A program made the translations under genes and the position numbers. Shown piece after piece: positions 1-8,136 of a stretch of 25,900 bases of DNA. The stretch is from an uncultured Erysipelotrichales bacterium (GTDB taxonomy: Bacteria; Bacillota_I; Bacilli_A; Erysipelotrichales; Coprobacillaceae). The notes below the pieces were generated by a model. It was not told where the DNA came from and searched no databases. It was given only the letters and a program-made list of their open reading frames with translations. The DNA lies in assembly GCA_910586805.1 (NCBI GenBank), contig CAJUJC010000016.1:1-25900 (forward strand), given 5' to 3'. Within the stretch, counting starts at the first letter, position 1. Every line of letters begins with the position of its first letter.

Positions 1-248
1 AGAAAGAGATGTGTGAAATATGGGATAAAATCAGAAGAGATGGAGAAGCATTAGGAGAAGTTCGTGGTGAAGCCAGAGGTAAAGAAATAGGCAGAGAAGA
101 AGGTAAAATATTAGGCAGGGAGGAAGGTAAAATATTAGGAAGAGTTGAAGGCAAATTAGAAAATCTACAAACATTATATAATGATGGAATACTAACAAAA
201 GAACAGTATGAAAGATATACAAATGATATTAAAACACCATTCATTTAA
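1..248 (+). CDS. C-terminal end of an Rpn-family PD-(D/E)XK nuclease/putative transposase (partial)
   Basis: The reading frame is open from the first complete codon (base 3) to a TAA at 246-248, so this is the 3' end of a longer gene that starts outside the window. The visible part has no catalytic residues. It is a charged Gly/Glu/Lys/Arg helix built on an eight-residue repeat (GREEGKIL-like). Two near-perfect 24-bp copies lie at 90-113 and 114-137, with a degenerate third at 138-161. The closing segment includes ILTKEQYERY. This repeat-plus-tail pattern is typical of the C-terminus of Rpn (recombination-promoting nuclease, PDDEXK transposase-like) proteins, which are often multicopy in gut Firmicutes. 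The ATG at 9 has no ribosome-binding site and is internal. The assignment rests on the tail alone; another coiled-coil protein is possible. Confidence 0.6.
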   Translation, partial: KEMCEIWDKIRRDGEALGEVRGEARGKEIGREEGKILGREEGKILGRVEGKLENLQTLYNDGILTKEQYERYTNDIKTPFI

Positions 249-298
249 TTCATCTAAATATTTGTTATATAAAGAGCATATAAGTTAATAAACACATA

Positions 299-336
299 AA
301 AAGTATTAGGAAGACAATTAAGTTCCTAATACTTTT
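299..336. terminator. Bidirectional intrinsic terminator
   Basis: A perfect 14-bp inverted repeat (299-312 with 323-336, core AGTATTAGGAA/TTCCTAATACT) encloses a 10-nt loop. It is A-rich on the left and T-rich on the right, so it can stop both the plus-strand gene ending at 248 and the minus-strand threonine aldolase gene ending at 340. Confidence 0.85.
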
Positions 337-339
337 CCT

Positions 340-1365
340 TTATAAAATATCTTTAAGTTTTAATAAATTTTCTTGTGTTGTGGACCAACTTGTTGCGAGT
401 CTAATAACAGTATGATGATCATCATATTTTTCCCAAAAACTAAAACGTACTTTTTCCTGTAATAATTTGTATTGTTCATTAGTTAAAATAATAAATTGCT
501 GGTTAGTAGATGATTCTAAGTAGAAGGGATATCCTTTTTCTTTGATAATATCTTTTAATAAATTAGCCATTTTGATAGCATGTTGACTTATTTCATAATA
601 TAAATTATCAGTAAATAAGGTATCGAATTGAACACCTAATAAACGTCCTTTTGCAAGTAATGCTCCATGTTGTTTAATAAAGGTTATAAAATGAGCAGGT
701 GTATTGTTTTTTGTGAAAACAACAGCTTCACCACATAAAGCTCCAACTTTAGTACCACCAATATAGAAAACATCACATAGTTTTGCTATATCTGGCAATG
801 TAACATCTGTTTGTGAACTTGTAAGACCATAACCTAATCTTGCTCCATCTAAAAATAAAGGTAACTTATATTCATGGCAAATAGTAGAAATATCTTCTAA
901 TTCTTTTTTTGTATATAAAGTTCCATATTCAGTAGGATGTGAAATATAAACCATTCCAGGGAAAACCATATGACTATGATTTCCATCATTATAAAAATCT
1001 TCTAGAAATTGTTTTAAAGTAGAAGCATTTATTTTTCCTTGTATTTCAGGAATTGTTAAAACTTTATGCCCTGTATATTCAATAGCTCCTGCTTCATGTC
1101 CTGCAATATGTCCTGTTGTTGCAGCGACAACTCCTTGGTAACTTTGTAACAATGAGTCGATAATAATTTGATTTGTTTGTGTTCCTCCAACTAAGAAATG
1201 AACTTCAGCAGTTTCACATTCACAAGCTTTTTTAATTTTTTCTTTAGCACTTTCACAATAATGGTCATTGCCATACCCAGATAAAGATTCCATATTTGTC
1301 TTGATAAGAGCATCTAAAACTTTTGGATGAGCTCCTTCAGTATAATCACTTTCAAAATATAACAT
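340..1365 (-). CDS. Low-specificity threonine aldolase family PLP enzyme (beta-eliminating lyase)
   Basis: PLP-dependent fold-type I enzyme of the threonine aldolase/beta-eliminating lyase family. The expected reaction is cleavage of L-threonine or allo-threonine to glycine and acetaldehyde, in the cytoplasm. The N-terminus carries the family ESDYTEGAHP-type motif. FLDGARLGYG (the Asp that contacts the PLP nitrogen) follows, and then YIGGTKVGALCGEA, whose Lys is the probable Schiff-base residue (about residue 206 from this start). At 341 aa it has the usual family length. Start choice: the SD GGAGG (1373-1377, minus strand) is 1 nt from an ATG at 1371 but 7 nt from the ATG at 1365, so the second is preferred; the longer form would add two residues. 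The nadE gene upstream has its own terminator, so this is probably a single-gene unit. The exact beta-hydroxy amino acid substrate cannot be read from sequence. Confidence 0.88.
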   Translation of the reverse strand: MLYFESDYTEGAHPKVLDALIKTNMESLSGYGNDHYCESAKEKIKKACECETAEVHFLVGGTQTNQIIIDSLLQSYQGVVAATTGHIAGHEAGAIEYTGHKVLTIPEIQGKINASTLKQFLEDFYNDGNHSHMVFPGMVYISHPTEYGTLYTKKELEDISTICHEYKLPLFLDGARLGYGLTSSQTDVTLPDIAKLCDVFYIGGTKVGALCGEAVVFTKNNTPAHFITFIKQHGALLAKGRLLGVQFDTLFTDNLYYEISQHAIKMANLLKDIIKEKGYPFYLESSTNQQFIILTNEQYKLLQEKVRFSFWEKYDDHHTVIRLATSWSTTQENLLKLKDIL

Positions 1366-1395
1366 TTTCATTCCTCCAAAAATAATATTTCATAC

Positions 1396-1404
1396 ATTAT
1401 AACA
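1396..1404 (-). promoter_or_regulatory. Extended -10 promoter for the threonine aldolase gene
   Basis: On the minus strand the sequence reads TGTTATAAT, a consensus -10 hexamer (TATAAT) with the TGn extension, about 30 nt upstream of the start codon. No good -35 hexamer is visible; the nearest candidates overlap the nadE terminator. An extended -10 can work without a strong -35. Confidence 0.6.
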
Positions 1405-1407
1405 TAT

Positions 1408-1433
1408 AAAAAGTGCTCCTAAGAACACTTTTT
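1408..1433 (-). terminator. Intrinsic terminator of nadE
   Basis: On the minus strand an 11-bp stem (AAAAAGTGTTC with GAGCACTTTTT, one G.U wobble) closes a TTAG loop. It begins at the nadE stop codon and ends in a T run. It separates nadE from the downstream threonine aldolase gene. Confidence 0.8.
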
Positions 1434-3342
1434 ATAATTTTTCACATTCTTTTAACCAAGCAGTAACACTTGCATCACTTGGCATTCTTAAATCCCCACG
1501 AGGACTTAAAGCAACACTTCCCACTTTTGGTCCATCTGGAATACAAGAACGTTTAAATTGTTGTGTAAAGAAACGACGATAAAAGAGTGTTAACCATTTC
1601 TTGATAGTAGGTGCATCGTATTTATCAGTAAATGCAATATTTGCAATTCTAAATAATTTGGCAGGTTCATAATGAAATCTTGCATGATGATACAAGAAGA
1701 AATCGTGCAATTCATAAGGACCAACAATATCCTCAGTTTTTTGGACAATCTCATTATCTTTTGCAGGTAATAATTCAGGAGATACAGGTGTGTCTAAAAT
1801 ATCTTTTAGAATTGTTTCTAAAAGTTGACCTTGATATAAGGAAGCAACATAATCAACCAAATATCTAACCAACGTTTTAGGAACTGAAGCATTAACTGCA
1901 TACATACTCATATGATCTCCATTATATGTTGACCACCCTAATGCAACTTCGGATAAATCACCTGTACCAACAACAATCCCACCTTCTTGATTCGCAATAT
2001 CCATTAGCACTTGTGTTCTTTCTCTGGCTTGGGCATTTTCATAAGTTACATCATGGACATCGGGATTATGATTTATATCTTGAAAATGTTGGTTAACAGC
2101 CTCAGCAATATTTACAGTTAGAGAAGTTACCTTTAATTCCTTCATCATATTTAAAGCGTTATTTTTTGTACGAGACGTTGTTCCAAAACATGGCATAGTT
2201 ACAGCAATAATATCAGTAGATGGATACCCTAATTTTTGAAAAGCCATACTTGCAACTAATAAAGCAAGCGTTGAATCCAGTCCCCCTGAAATTCCTATAA
2301 CAAGTTTTTGAATATGTGCTGCTTTAATGCGTTGAATCAGACCATGAATTTGAATATCAAAAACATCTTTGCATCTTTTGGCACGTTTTGTTTCATCATG
2401 AGGAACAAAAGGATAAGGGTCATAATAACGCTCTAATTCTAAAATATCATCTTCTAAATCAAAACCAATATATGTATAGTCATCATAAGCATTTTCATAT
2501 GTAGACATTTCTAGACGCTCACTCATTAATTTATCTAAATCGACATCACTATAAATAAGTCCTTCTTCGTATAATACAGATTCTTCTAATAAAGTTCCAT
2601 TTTCATAAATCATATGGTGATTACTAAAAACGACATCTGTTGTAGATTCTCCTAAACCAGCATTGCAATAAGCATAGCCACAAACAAGCCTTGCACTATG
2701 AGAAGAAACAAGCATACGTCTATAATCTGCCTTTGTAGCAAGTTCATTACTTGCTGAAAGGTTGACAATCAGTGTTGCTCCATTTAAACAATGTCTTGTA
2801 CTTGGAGGCATAGGTGCCCATAAATCTTCACATATTTCAATAGCTATTTTTAAATGTTGTTGTTTATTAGCCTCAAAAATAATATCAGTACCAAAAGGAT
2901 AATAATAACCATTAATCATAATTTCTGTTGTTTCTTTCATCGCTTTTGCAAAATGTCTACCTTCATAAAACTCATGATAATTAGGAATATATGTTTTAGG
3001 AACAATTCCTAAAATTTCTCCCCTATTGATAACAATGGCACAATTATATAATTGGTTCATATGTAATAATGGTGAACCAATGATAATAACCATATTTTTA
3101 TCTTTTGTATGATTTTTAATTATATCTATTTGTTTATATACTTCATTTAATACTCTTTTTTGGTGAAATAAATCTTCTATTGTATATCCTGTTAAACATA
3201 ATTCTGGAAAAGTTAAAACATGAATCTTTTCATTTTCTGCTTTATTTATATATTCCATTATCTGTTTTGCATTATATTCAACATCAGCAAGTTTGACATC
3301 AAAACTTGCACAACCAACTCTTACAAATCCATCTTTCATCAT
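1432..3342 (-). CDS. nadE: Glutamine-dependent NAD(+) synthetase
   Basis: Catalyses the last step of NAD synthesis: ATP-dependent amidation of nicotinate adenine dinucleotide with ammonia released from glutamine. The N-terminal nitrilase-type amidase domain (about 1-290) shows the catalytic triad Glu47 (FPELCLTGY), Lys116 (VPKTYIP) and Cys171 (IEICEDLW). The C-terminal synthetase domain (about 325-636) has the PP-loop SGGLDS at 352-357 and a conserved VGTGDLSEVALGW segment at 458-470. At 636 aa it matches the long two-domain NadE type, not the short ammonia-dependent form. Two adjacent ATGs follow the SD GGAGGAG at 3345-3351; either is plausible, and the first is used here. It is divergent from the GntR/ABC operon and ends in its own terminator. 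Confidence 0.96.
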   Translation of the reverse strand: MMKDGFVRVGCASFDVKLADVEYNAKQIMEYINKAENEKIHVLTFPELCLTGYTIEDLFHQKRVLNEVYKQIDIIKNHTKDKNMVIIIGSPLLHMNQLYNCAIVINRGEILGIVPKTYIPNYHEFYEGRHFAKAMKETTEIMINGYYYPFGTDIIFEANKQQHLKIAIEICEDLWAPMPPSTRHCLNGATLIVNLSASNELATKADYRRMLVSSHSARLVCGYAYCNAGLGESTTDVVFSNHHMIYENGTLLEESVLYEEGLIYSDVDLDKLMSERLEMSTYENAYDDYTYIGFDLEDDILELERYYDPYPFVPHDETKRAKRCKDVFDIQIHGLIQRIKAAHIQKLVIGISGGLDSTLALLVASMAFQKLGYPSTDIIAVTMPCFGTTSRTKNNALNMMKELKVTSLTVNIAEAVNQHFQDINHNPDVHDVTYENAQARERTQVLMDIANQEGGIVVGTGDLSEVALGWSTYNGDHMSMYAVNASVPKTLVRYLVDYVASLYQGQLLETILKDILDTPVSPELLPAKDNEIVQKTEDIVGPYELHDFFLYHHARFHYEPAKLFRIANIAFTDKYDAPTIKKWLTLFYRRFFTQQFKRSCIPDGPKVGSVALSPRGDLRMPSDASVTAWLKECEKL

Positions 3343-3361
3343 ATCTCCTCCAATTGCATTT

Positions 3362-3388
3362 ATTATAACATAATATGAGTATAAACAA
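3362..3388 (-). promoter_or_regulatory. Likely nadE promoter
   Basis: A perfect TATAAT (3362-3367, minus strand) lies about 20 nt upstream of the nadE start. A weak TTGTTT sits 15 nt further upstream (3383-3388). The -10 is good; the -35 and its spacing are poor, so only the -10 is well supported. Confidence 0.45.
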
Positions 3389-3434
3389 AAATAATGTTTA
3401 TAGTATTATGGTGTGAATATTTTATAAATTTTTA

Positions 3435-3483
3435 TTGACAGTAAGTTTATACCGTGTTACTGTATTAGTGTATTAATACAGTA
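3435..3483 (+). promoter_or_regulatory. Promoter and inverted-repeat operator of the GntR/ABC operon
   Basis: A consensus -35 TTGACA is at 3435-3440. A weak -10 (TACTGT, 3458-3463) follows after 17 nt. Overlapping the -10 is a perfect 10-bp inverted repeat, TACTGTATTA (3458-3467), 6 nt, TAATACAGTA (3474-3483). It contains a nested 10-bp palindrome GTATTAATAC. A dimeric operator on the -10, directly in front of a YtrA-type GntR gene, is the expected arrangement for autorepression. That the encoded protein binds here is inference. Confidence 0.7.
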
Positions 3484-3496
3484 AGGAGTGGTGAAT

Positions 3497-3850
3497 GTGA
3501 GTGATTTTCAGGCTAATGTTCCTATTTATCTACAGGTTATGGAAGGACTAAAAATGAAAATTATGAGTGGAACTTTACAGCCTGGTGATAAAATAGCCTC
3601 TGTAAGAGAATTTGCTTTAGAATTAGGAGTTAATCCCAATACAGTACAAAGAGCTTTTATAGAACTTGAAAGAGAAGGTTTTATTCGTACTGAAAGAGCA
3701 GTAGGAAGATATGTAGCAGATAATCAAAAATTGATTGATGATTGTAAGAAGCAACAAGTAAAACAAGAAGTTCATCAATTTGTTGAACGTATGAAAATGC
3801 TAGGAATGAGTAAGACAGATATTATAAAATATTTGGATGAGGAGGAATAA
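3497..3850 (+). CDS. GntR-family transcriptional regulator, YtrA subfamily
   Basis: Short one-domain GntR regulator of 117 aa. An N-terminal winged helix (about 8-75) has the family signatures PIYLQVMEGLK, GDKIASVREFALELGVNPNTV and GRYVAD. A short C-terminal helical tail probably dimerises; there is no large effector-binding domain, which is the mark of the YtrA subfamily. Such proteins usually repress their own operon, which includes ABC transporter genes, as here. Start choice: the SD AAGGAG (3483-3488) is 8 nt from the GTG at 3497 but overlaps or is too close to the in-frame GTGs at 3488 and 3491. The gene is 2 nt from the ABC ATPase gene. The inducing signal cannot be read from sequence. 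Confidence 0.9.
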   Translation: MSDFQANVPIYLQVMEGLKMKIMSGTLQPGDKIASVREFALELGVNPNTVQRAFIELEREGFIRTERAVGRYVADNQKLIDDCKKQQVKQEVHQFVERMKMLGMSKTDIIKYLDEEE

Positions 3851-3852
3851 GT

Positions 3853-4551
3853 ATGAAGGAATTAATTGAAATTCATAACTTAAGTAAATCATATGGAAAA
3901 AAAGAAGTTTTAAAAAATATTGATTTAAGTTTATCTGGAGGAAAAATTGTTGGATTGCTTGGACCAAATGGAAGTGGAAAAACAACATTAATTAAGATAC
4001 TTAATGGTTTATTAAAAGATTATACAGGATGTATTACGATTGATGGGAAACCTATTGGGATACATTCAAAAGAAATGATATCCTATTTACCAGATGAACC
4101 CTATTTTGAAAATTGGATGACAACAACAGATGCATTAAACCTATTTAATGATATGTATAAAGATTTTGATCTTGATAAAGCCTTATCATTAATGGATAGA
4201 ATGGATTTGGAAAAAGGAATTAAGATTAAAGAGTTGTCAAAAGGAATGAAAGAAAAATTTCAATTAACACTTGTTATGTCACGTAAAGCTAAGATTTATA
4301 TTTTAGATGAACCTATTGGTGGTGTTGATCCTGCAGCTAGAGATTTCATCTTAGATGTTATTTTAAATAATTATGATGAAGATGCTATTGTACTTATATC
4401 AACACATCTCATTTCTGATATTGAAAAGATTTTTGATGAAGTTATTTTTATAAAAAAAGGAACTATTGTTTTGCATGAAGATAGTGAAGAATTAAGGGCG
4501 AGAAAACAAGCTTCAATTGATGAGATATTTAGGGAGGAATTTAGATGTTAA
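3853..4551 (+). CDS. ABC transporter ATP-binding protein
   Basis: Nucleotide-binding subunit that powers the permease encoded next to it. Walker A is GPNGSGKT (37-44), the signature is LSKGM (128-132, a variant of LSGGQ common in YtrB/EcsA-like exporters), Walker B is IYILDEP (148-154), and the switch histidine is in STHL (about 185). At 232 aa it has typical single-NBD length. It starts after a GGAGG site next to the regulator stop, and its stop overlaps the permease start. With a YtrA regulator upstream, this looks like a stress- or envelope-responsive exporter in which repressor, ATPase and permease are made together. The substrate is unknown. Confidence 0.93.
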   Translation: MKELIEIHNLSKSYGKKEVLKNIDLSLSGGKIVGLLGPNGSGKTTLIKILNGLLKDYTGCITIDGKPIGIHSKEMISYLPDEPYFENWMTTTDALNLFNDMYKDFDLDKALSLMDRMDLEKGIKIKELSKGMKEKFQLTLVMSRKAKIYILDEPIGGVDPAARDFILDVILNNYDEDAIVLISTHLISDIEKIFDEVIFIKKGTIVLHEDSEELRARKQASIDEIFREEFRC

Positions 4552-5318
4552 AATTAATGAAATATGAGTTTATACATTCAATGCGCACCTTTCTTGTTGC
4601 TTTTGTTATATTTTGGGCTGGGTGTATTTTGTTACCATTTGTTACAAATAGTTTTATAGTGAATATCCCAGTTATTGCAATTGTTTTTGCAGTAGGATTT
4701 TCATTTTTAACTATTGGTATTATAATAGCTTTATTTGTTAGTGTTGTTGTCAATTATAATCGTTCTATGTTTAAAAAACCAGGTTATTTAACATTAACAT
4801 TACCTGTATCTACAACAGAACTTATTTTATCTAAACTCTTAACCACAATTATTTGGTTGGTGATAGCGAGTGTTGTTATGATGATAGGCATTTTTATGAT
4901 TATTTTTATTGAGGGCATGAGACAAAATTTATTTACATTTGATGCTTTTGTTGAACCTATTGTAAGTTTTTTTCAAAATTGTATTCGAGTAGTGATTCAT
5001 TATCCTTTTAAAACATTATATGGAATTATTTTATTTTTCTCACAATTAGTCATTTCTGTTGCAGGAATTTTCTTTTCATTAACAATTGTGCACACAAAAT
5101 GGTTTCGTAAATATCAATTGGTTTTTGGTATGATTATTTATCTTATGATTAATTTTATTATAGAATGGTTAGCAATTGTATTATTTGGAAGTTCATCATT
5201 TATGTATTTATCAACTGAAACACATTCTATTTTATCTAATCTTTATTATATTTCTATTGGTTTATTCTTTATATTTGGAACAATTTATATAATTGATCAT
5301 CATATTGAAATTGAATAA
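4545..5318 (+). CDS. ABC transporter permease (ABC-2-like integral membrane protein)
   Basis: A 257-aa hydrophobic protein with about six predicted membrane helices. There are two near the N-terminus (about 15-70), one around 95-120 and three in the C-terminal half. The ATG overlaps the ATPase stop by 7 nt, with an AGGGAGGA site inside the ATPase gene, so translation is probably coupled. The cytoplasmic motif YNRSMFKKPGYLTLTLPVS after the second helix is typical of permeases paired with YtrB-like ATPases, where the coupling segment meets the NBD. It is presumed to form the channel of an exporter in the cytoplasmic membrane. No substrate can be named. Confidence 0.82.
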   Translation: MLKLMKYEFIHSMRTFLVAFVIFWAGCILLPFVTNSFIVNIPVIAIVFAVGFSFLTIGIIIALFVSVVVNYNRSMFKKPGYLTLTLPVSTTELILSKLLTTIIWLVIASVVMMIGIFMIIFIEGMRQNLFTFDAFVEPIVSFFQNCIRVVIHYPFKTLYGIILFFSQLVISVAGIFFSLTIVHTKWFRKYQLVFGMIIYLMINFIIEWLAIVLFGSSSFMYLSTETHSILSNLYYISIGLFFIFGTIYIIDHHIEIE

Positions 5319-5322
5319 AAAC

Positions 5323-5347
5323 AAAGGTCATCACTACGATGACCTTT
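5323..5347. terminator. Bidirectional terminator between the ABC permease gene and asnA
   Basis: A 10-bp stem AAAGGTCATC/GATGACCTTT closes an ACTAC loop. It has T-rich tails on both strands and lies between two convergent genes, so it can end both transcripts. Confidence 0.85.
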
Positions 5348-6363
5348 TATAATAGATGTATATTGTTTTCTTCGCATAAATGCATTGTATCTTCATCCCA
5401 TAATGAAGCTTGAACTTCTCCAATATGAGCTTTTCTTAAAAAGAACATACATAAACGACTTTGACCAATTCCTCCACCGATACTTAGTGGCAAAATATGA
5501 TTAATAATATTTTGGTGATAAGGTAAAGACAAACGTTCATTAGCATTGGCTTTATCAAGTTGTTCTTTTAAAGTTTTATCATCAACACGAATCCCCATAC
5601 TAGAAATTTCTAAAGCATCATCTAGTTGAGTGTTATAAACAAGAATATCAGCATTCAAAGACCAATCATCATAATCAGGTGCTCTTCCATCATGTTTTTT
5701 TCCTGATTTTAAAACATCCCCAATTTGTAATATACAAACAGCCTTTTTCTCTCTAACAATTTCCTTTTCTCTTTCTTTGGCAGTAAGAGTAGGAAATAAA
5801 TATTCTAATTCTTGAGAAGTAATGAAAAAGATCTCTTCAGGTAAAATAGATGCACCAAGTTGAGGATAGTGTCGAATCATTAAAAATTCAACATCTAATA
5901 AGGCATTATAAATCTTATTAATAACTCCTTTTAAATAATCCATATGTCTATCTTCTTTAGAAATGACCATTTCCCAATCCCATTGATCTACATACATAGA
6001 ATGAATATTATCTAATTCTTCATCTTTTCGAATTGCATTCATATCAGTATATAAACCTGTATGTTGTTCAAAGTGGTATCTATGCAAAGCATCTCTTTTC
6101 CATTTAGCAAGAGAATGTATAATTTCAATTTCATTATCATTATTTAATTCAAACGATGTAAAAGAAACAGGTTTTTCAATGCCATTTAAATTATCATTAA
6201 GTCCAGTATTTTTTAATAAGAATAATGGTGCTGAAACACGAGTTAAACGCAATTGTTCAGCTAAACGTCTTTCAAATGTATCTTTAATCATTTTGATTGC
6301 AACTTCTGTTTCGATTAAATTCAAATGTGGTGTATAATTCTTAGGAATTATGATTTTACTCAT
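5347..6363 (-). CDS. asnA: Aspartate--ammonia ligase (asparagine synthetase A)
   Basis: Makes asparagine from aspartate, ammonia and ATP. It belongs to the AsnA family, which is related to class II aminoacyl-tRNA synthetases. Visible signatures include APLFLLKNTGLNDNLNG near the N-terminus, HSMYVDQWDWE in the middle, and the class-II motif-3-like LSIGGGIGQSRLCMFFL near the C-terminus, followed by HIGEVQASLW. At 338 aa it matches the family (about 330 aa). Start choice: an upstream in-frame ATG at 6381 overlaps the SD GAGGGGAG, while the ATG at 6363 lies 8 nt after it. The leader from the predicted promoter is only about 28 nt, so there is no room for a T-box, which controls asnA in some relatives. 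Confidence 0.95.
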   Translation of the reverse strand: MSKIIIPKNYTPHLNLIETEVAIKMIKDTFERRLAEQLRLTRVSAPLFLLKNTGLNDNLNGIEKPVSFTSFELNNDNEIEIIHSLAKWKRDALHRYHFEQHTGLYTDMNAIRKDEELDNIHSMYVDQWDWEMVISKEDRHMDYLKGVINKIYNALLDVEFLMIRHYPQLGASILPEEIFFITSQELEYLFPTLTAKEREKEIVREKKAVCILQIGDVLKSGKKHDGRAPDYDDWSLNADILVYNTQLDDALEISSMGIRVDDKTLKEQLDKANANERLSLPYHQNIINHILPLSIGGGIGQSRLCMFFLRKAHIGEVQASLWDEDTMHLCEENNIHLL

Positions 6364-6397
6364 ACAAAAAACTCCCCTCATTTTTTAATATAGGGTT

Positions 6398-6426
6398 ATT
6401 ATAGTATAAAGAGTGTATCAAGTCAA
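6398..6426 (-). promoter_or_regulatory. Strong asnA promoter
   Basis: The minus strand reads TTGACT (6421-6426), exactly 17 nt, then TATAAT (6398-6403). This is a near-consensus sigma-A promoter 35 nt upstream of the asnA start. Confidence 0.85.
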
Positions 6427-6588
6427 AGGAGAAATCAATAATCTCTCATTATTTTAAGAAATATTGATCATCAAATTAATATTTTTAAATAGGAATGTGT
6501 AAAAATTTTAGTGTAAATATATTTTTTATCCAAAAATTCGATAAATAGTAAAAATAACTATATAAATATATAATTTTTCTAATTATAA

Positions 6589-6617
6589 TTGACTTATAAA
6601 GTAAAATTGCATAAAAT
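6589..6617 (+). promoter_or_regulatory. Strong thrC-thrB promoter
   Basis: TTGACT (6589-6594), 17 nt, TAAAAT (6612-6617): a near-consensus sigma-A promoter 28 nt before the thrC ATG. The short leader leaves no space for a riboswitch or attenuator. The remaining divergent region to asnA (about 6427-6588) is very AT-rich, with no further feature that I can support. Confidence 0.8.
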
Positions 6618-6645
6618 GTAACAAATAATAATAGGGGGATTGACT

Positions 6646-8136
6646 ATGAAAGAAAAGATGTATTTAAGTACAAGAGGAAATCAAAAACCATTAAATTTTT
6701 ATGAGGCTATTTTACAAGGAATTGGTAGTGATGGTGGTTTGCTTGTACCTGATTTTGATATAGAAAAAAAAGATTTAAAAAGTTTACAAAATTTGAATTA
6801 TGTAGACATGGCAACTGAAGTTATTTCAGCATTTACACCTGATGACGTAAAGGAAGATATAAGACAGTTATGTCAACAAGCTTATGGAGATGGATTATTT
6901 CCAAATGAAGTTGTTCCAGTTGAAAAAGCAGGAGATACTTATATTGCTGAATTATTTCAAGGACCAACAGCTGCATTCAAGGATATGGCTTTATCAATTT
7001 TACCTCGTTTTATGACATTTTCATTAAAACAAAAAGGTGAAGAAAGAGATGTCATGATTTTGGCAGCAACTTCTGGGGATACAGGAAAAGCAGCTTTGGA
7101 AGGTTTTAAGGATGTAGAAGGAACATGTATTAAAGTGTTCTATCCTGTTGATGGGGTAGCACCTGTTCAAAAACAACAAATGGTAACACAAGATGGAAAT
7201 AATGTTGAGGTTATTGGGATTCATGGGAATTTTGATGATGCTCAAACGGCTGTTAAAAAAGCATTTAATTCACAAGAATTAAAACAATTATGTAATGAAC
7301 ATCATGTTTTTCTTTCATCGGCTAACTCTATTAATATTGGAAGATTAATCCCTCAAATTGTTTATTATTTTTATTCATATATGACTTTGGTTAATCAAAA
7401 GGAAATTGAATTAGGTGAAGAAGTGAATTTTACAATTCCTAGTGGAAATTTTGGTAATTGTTTAGCTGGATATATTGCAAAGAATATGGGATTACCTATT
7501 CAAAAATTTATTGTTGCTTCTAATAAGAATAATATTTTAACTGATTTCTTTAATACAGGTCGATATGATGCAAGAAGAGATTTCTATAAGACAAATGCAC
7601 CAGCAATGGATATTTTGGTATCAAGCAACTTAGAAAGATTGGTTTATTTCTTATGTAAAGATTCTTCTAAGGTGAAAGAATATATGGATAGTTTAAATGA
7701 AACGGGAGTTTATGAAGTTGATCAAGAAGTTTTTGGTGTTGTTCAAGAATATTTTAAAGCAGGATGGTTAAATGAAGAAGATGTTTTAAAGACAATTAAA
7801 GAATGTTATGAAGAAAATGGTTATTTATTAGATACACATACTGCTATTGGCTATGGTGTTTATAAACAATATAAGCAAAATAGTCATGATGATACAAAAA
7901 CAATCATATTATCAACAGCTTCTCCATACAAATTTCCTAAATCAGTGTTTACTGCATTAACTGGTGAAGATTTAGATGAATATGAAGCTATTGATGCATT
8001 AAATCAAAAAACGAATATTCCTGTTTCTAAACCATTAGTAGGAATTAAAGACAGACAAGTTTTACATACAAAAGTGATTGATAAAACTGAAATTGTTGAT
8101 TTTATTGGTGAACAAATTAAGGGGATGTCATTATGA
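6646..8136 (+). CDS. thrC: Threonine synthase
   Basis: PLP enzyme that converts O-phospho-homoserine to threonine, the last step of threonine synthesis. The N-terminus has MYLSTRGN and GIGSDGGLLVP, typical of the fungal/bacterial long-form ThrC. PTAAFKDMALS holds the PLP lysine (Lys112), ILAATSGDTGKAAL binds the cofactor phosphate, and SANSINIGRLIPQIVYY is another family block. At 496 aa it matches this class. Start choice: an SD run of G residues (6634-6638) is 7 nt from the ATG at 6646; the TTG at 6640 is too close. It is followed by thrB with a 4-nt overlap, so the two form a translationally coupled operon. Homoserine dehydrogenase is not in the window. Confidence 0.96.
   Translation: MKEKMYLSTRGNQKPLNFYEAILQGIGSDGGLLVPDFDIEKKDLKSLQNLNYVDMATEVISAFTPDDVKEDIRQLCQQAYGDGLFPNEVVPVEKAGDTYIAELFQGPTAAFKDMALSILPRFMTFSLKQKGEERDVMILAATSGDTGKAALEGFKDVEGTCIKVFYPVDGVAPVQKQQMVTQDGNNVEVIGIHGNFDDAQTAVKKAFNSQELKQLCNEHHVFLSSANSINIGRLIPQIVYYFYSYMTLVNQKEIELGEEVNFTIPSGNFGNCLAGYIAKNMGLPIQKFIVASNKNNILTDFFNTGRYDARRDFYKTNAPAMDILVSSNLERLVYFLCKDSSKVKEYMDSLNETGVYEVDQEVFGVVQEYFKAGWLNEEDVLKTIKECYEENGYLLDTHTAIGYGVYKQYKQNSHDDTKTIILSTASPYKFPKSVFTALTGEDLDEYEAIDALNQKTNIPVSKPLVGIKDRQVLHTKVIDKTEIVDFIGEQIKGMSL

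Noticed and set aside
90..161. Tandem 24-bp repeats as a CRISPR-like or regulatory array
   Set aside because: The repeats are in frame, contiguous and encode a charged helix at the end of an Rpn-type protein, with no spacers.
643..652. Another AAACGTCCTT-like sequence near base 645
   Set aside because: It lies inside the coding sequence of threonine aldolase, is single rather than paired, and has no promoter next to it.
4541..4753. Minus-strand and other overlapping frames, for example opposite the ABC permease, gdpP and the HAD genes
   Set aside because: They overlap clear genes, have low-complexity protein content and lack ribosome-binding sites.
6459..6484. Inverted repeat AAATATT/AATATTT between asnA and thrC
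   Set aside because: It consists only of A and T, is short and is expected by chance in DNA this AT-rich.
6427..6645. Possible T-box or riboswitch for asnA or thrC in the divergent intergenic region
   Set aside because: Both promoters lie within 40 nt of their start codons, leaving no room for a structured leader, and no T-box sequence is visible.
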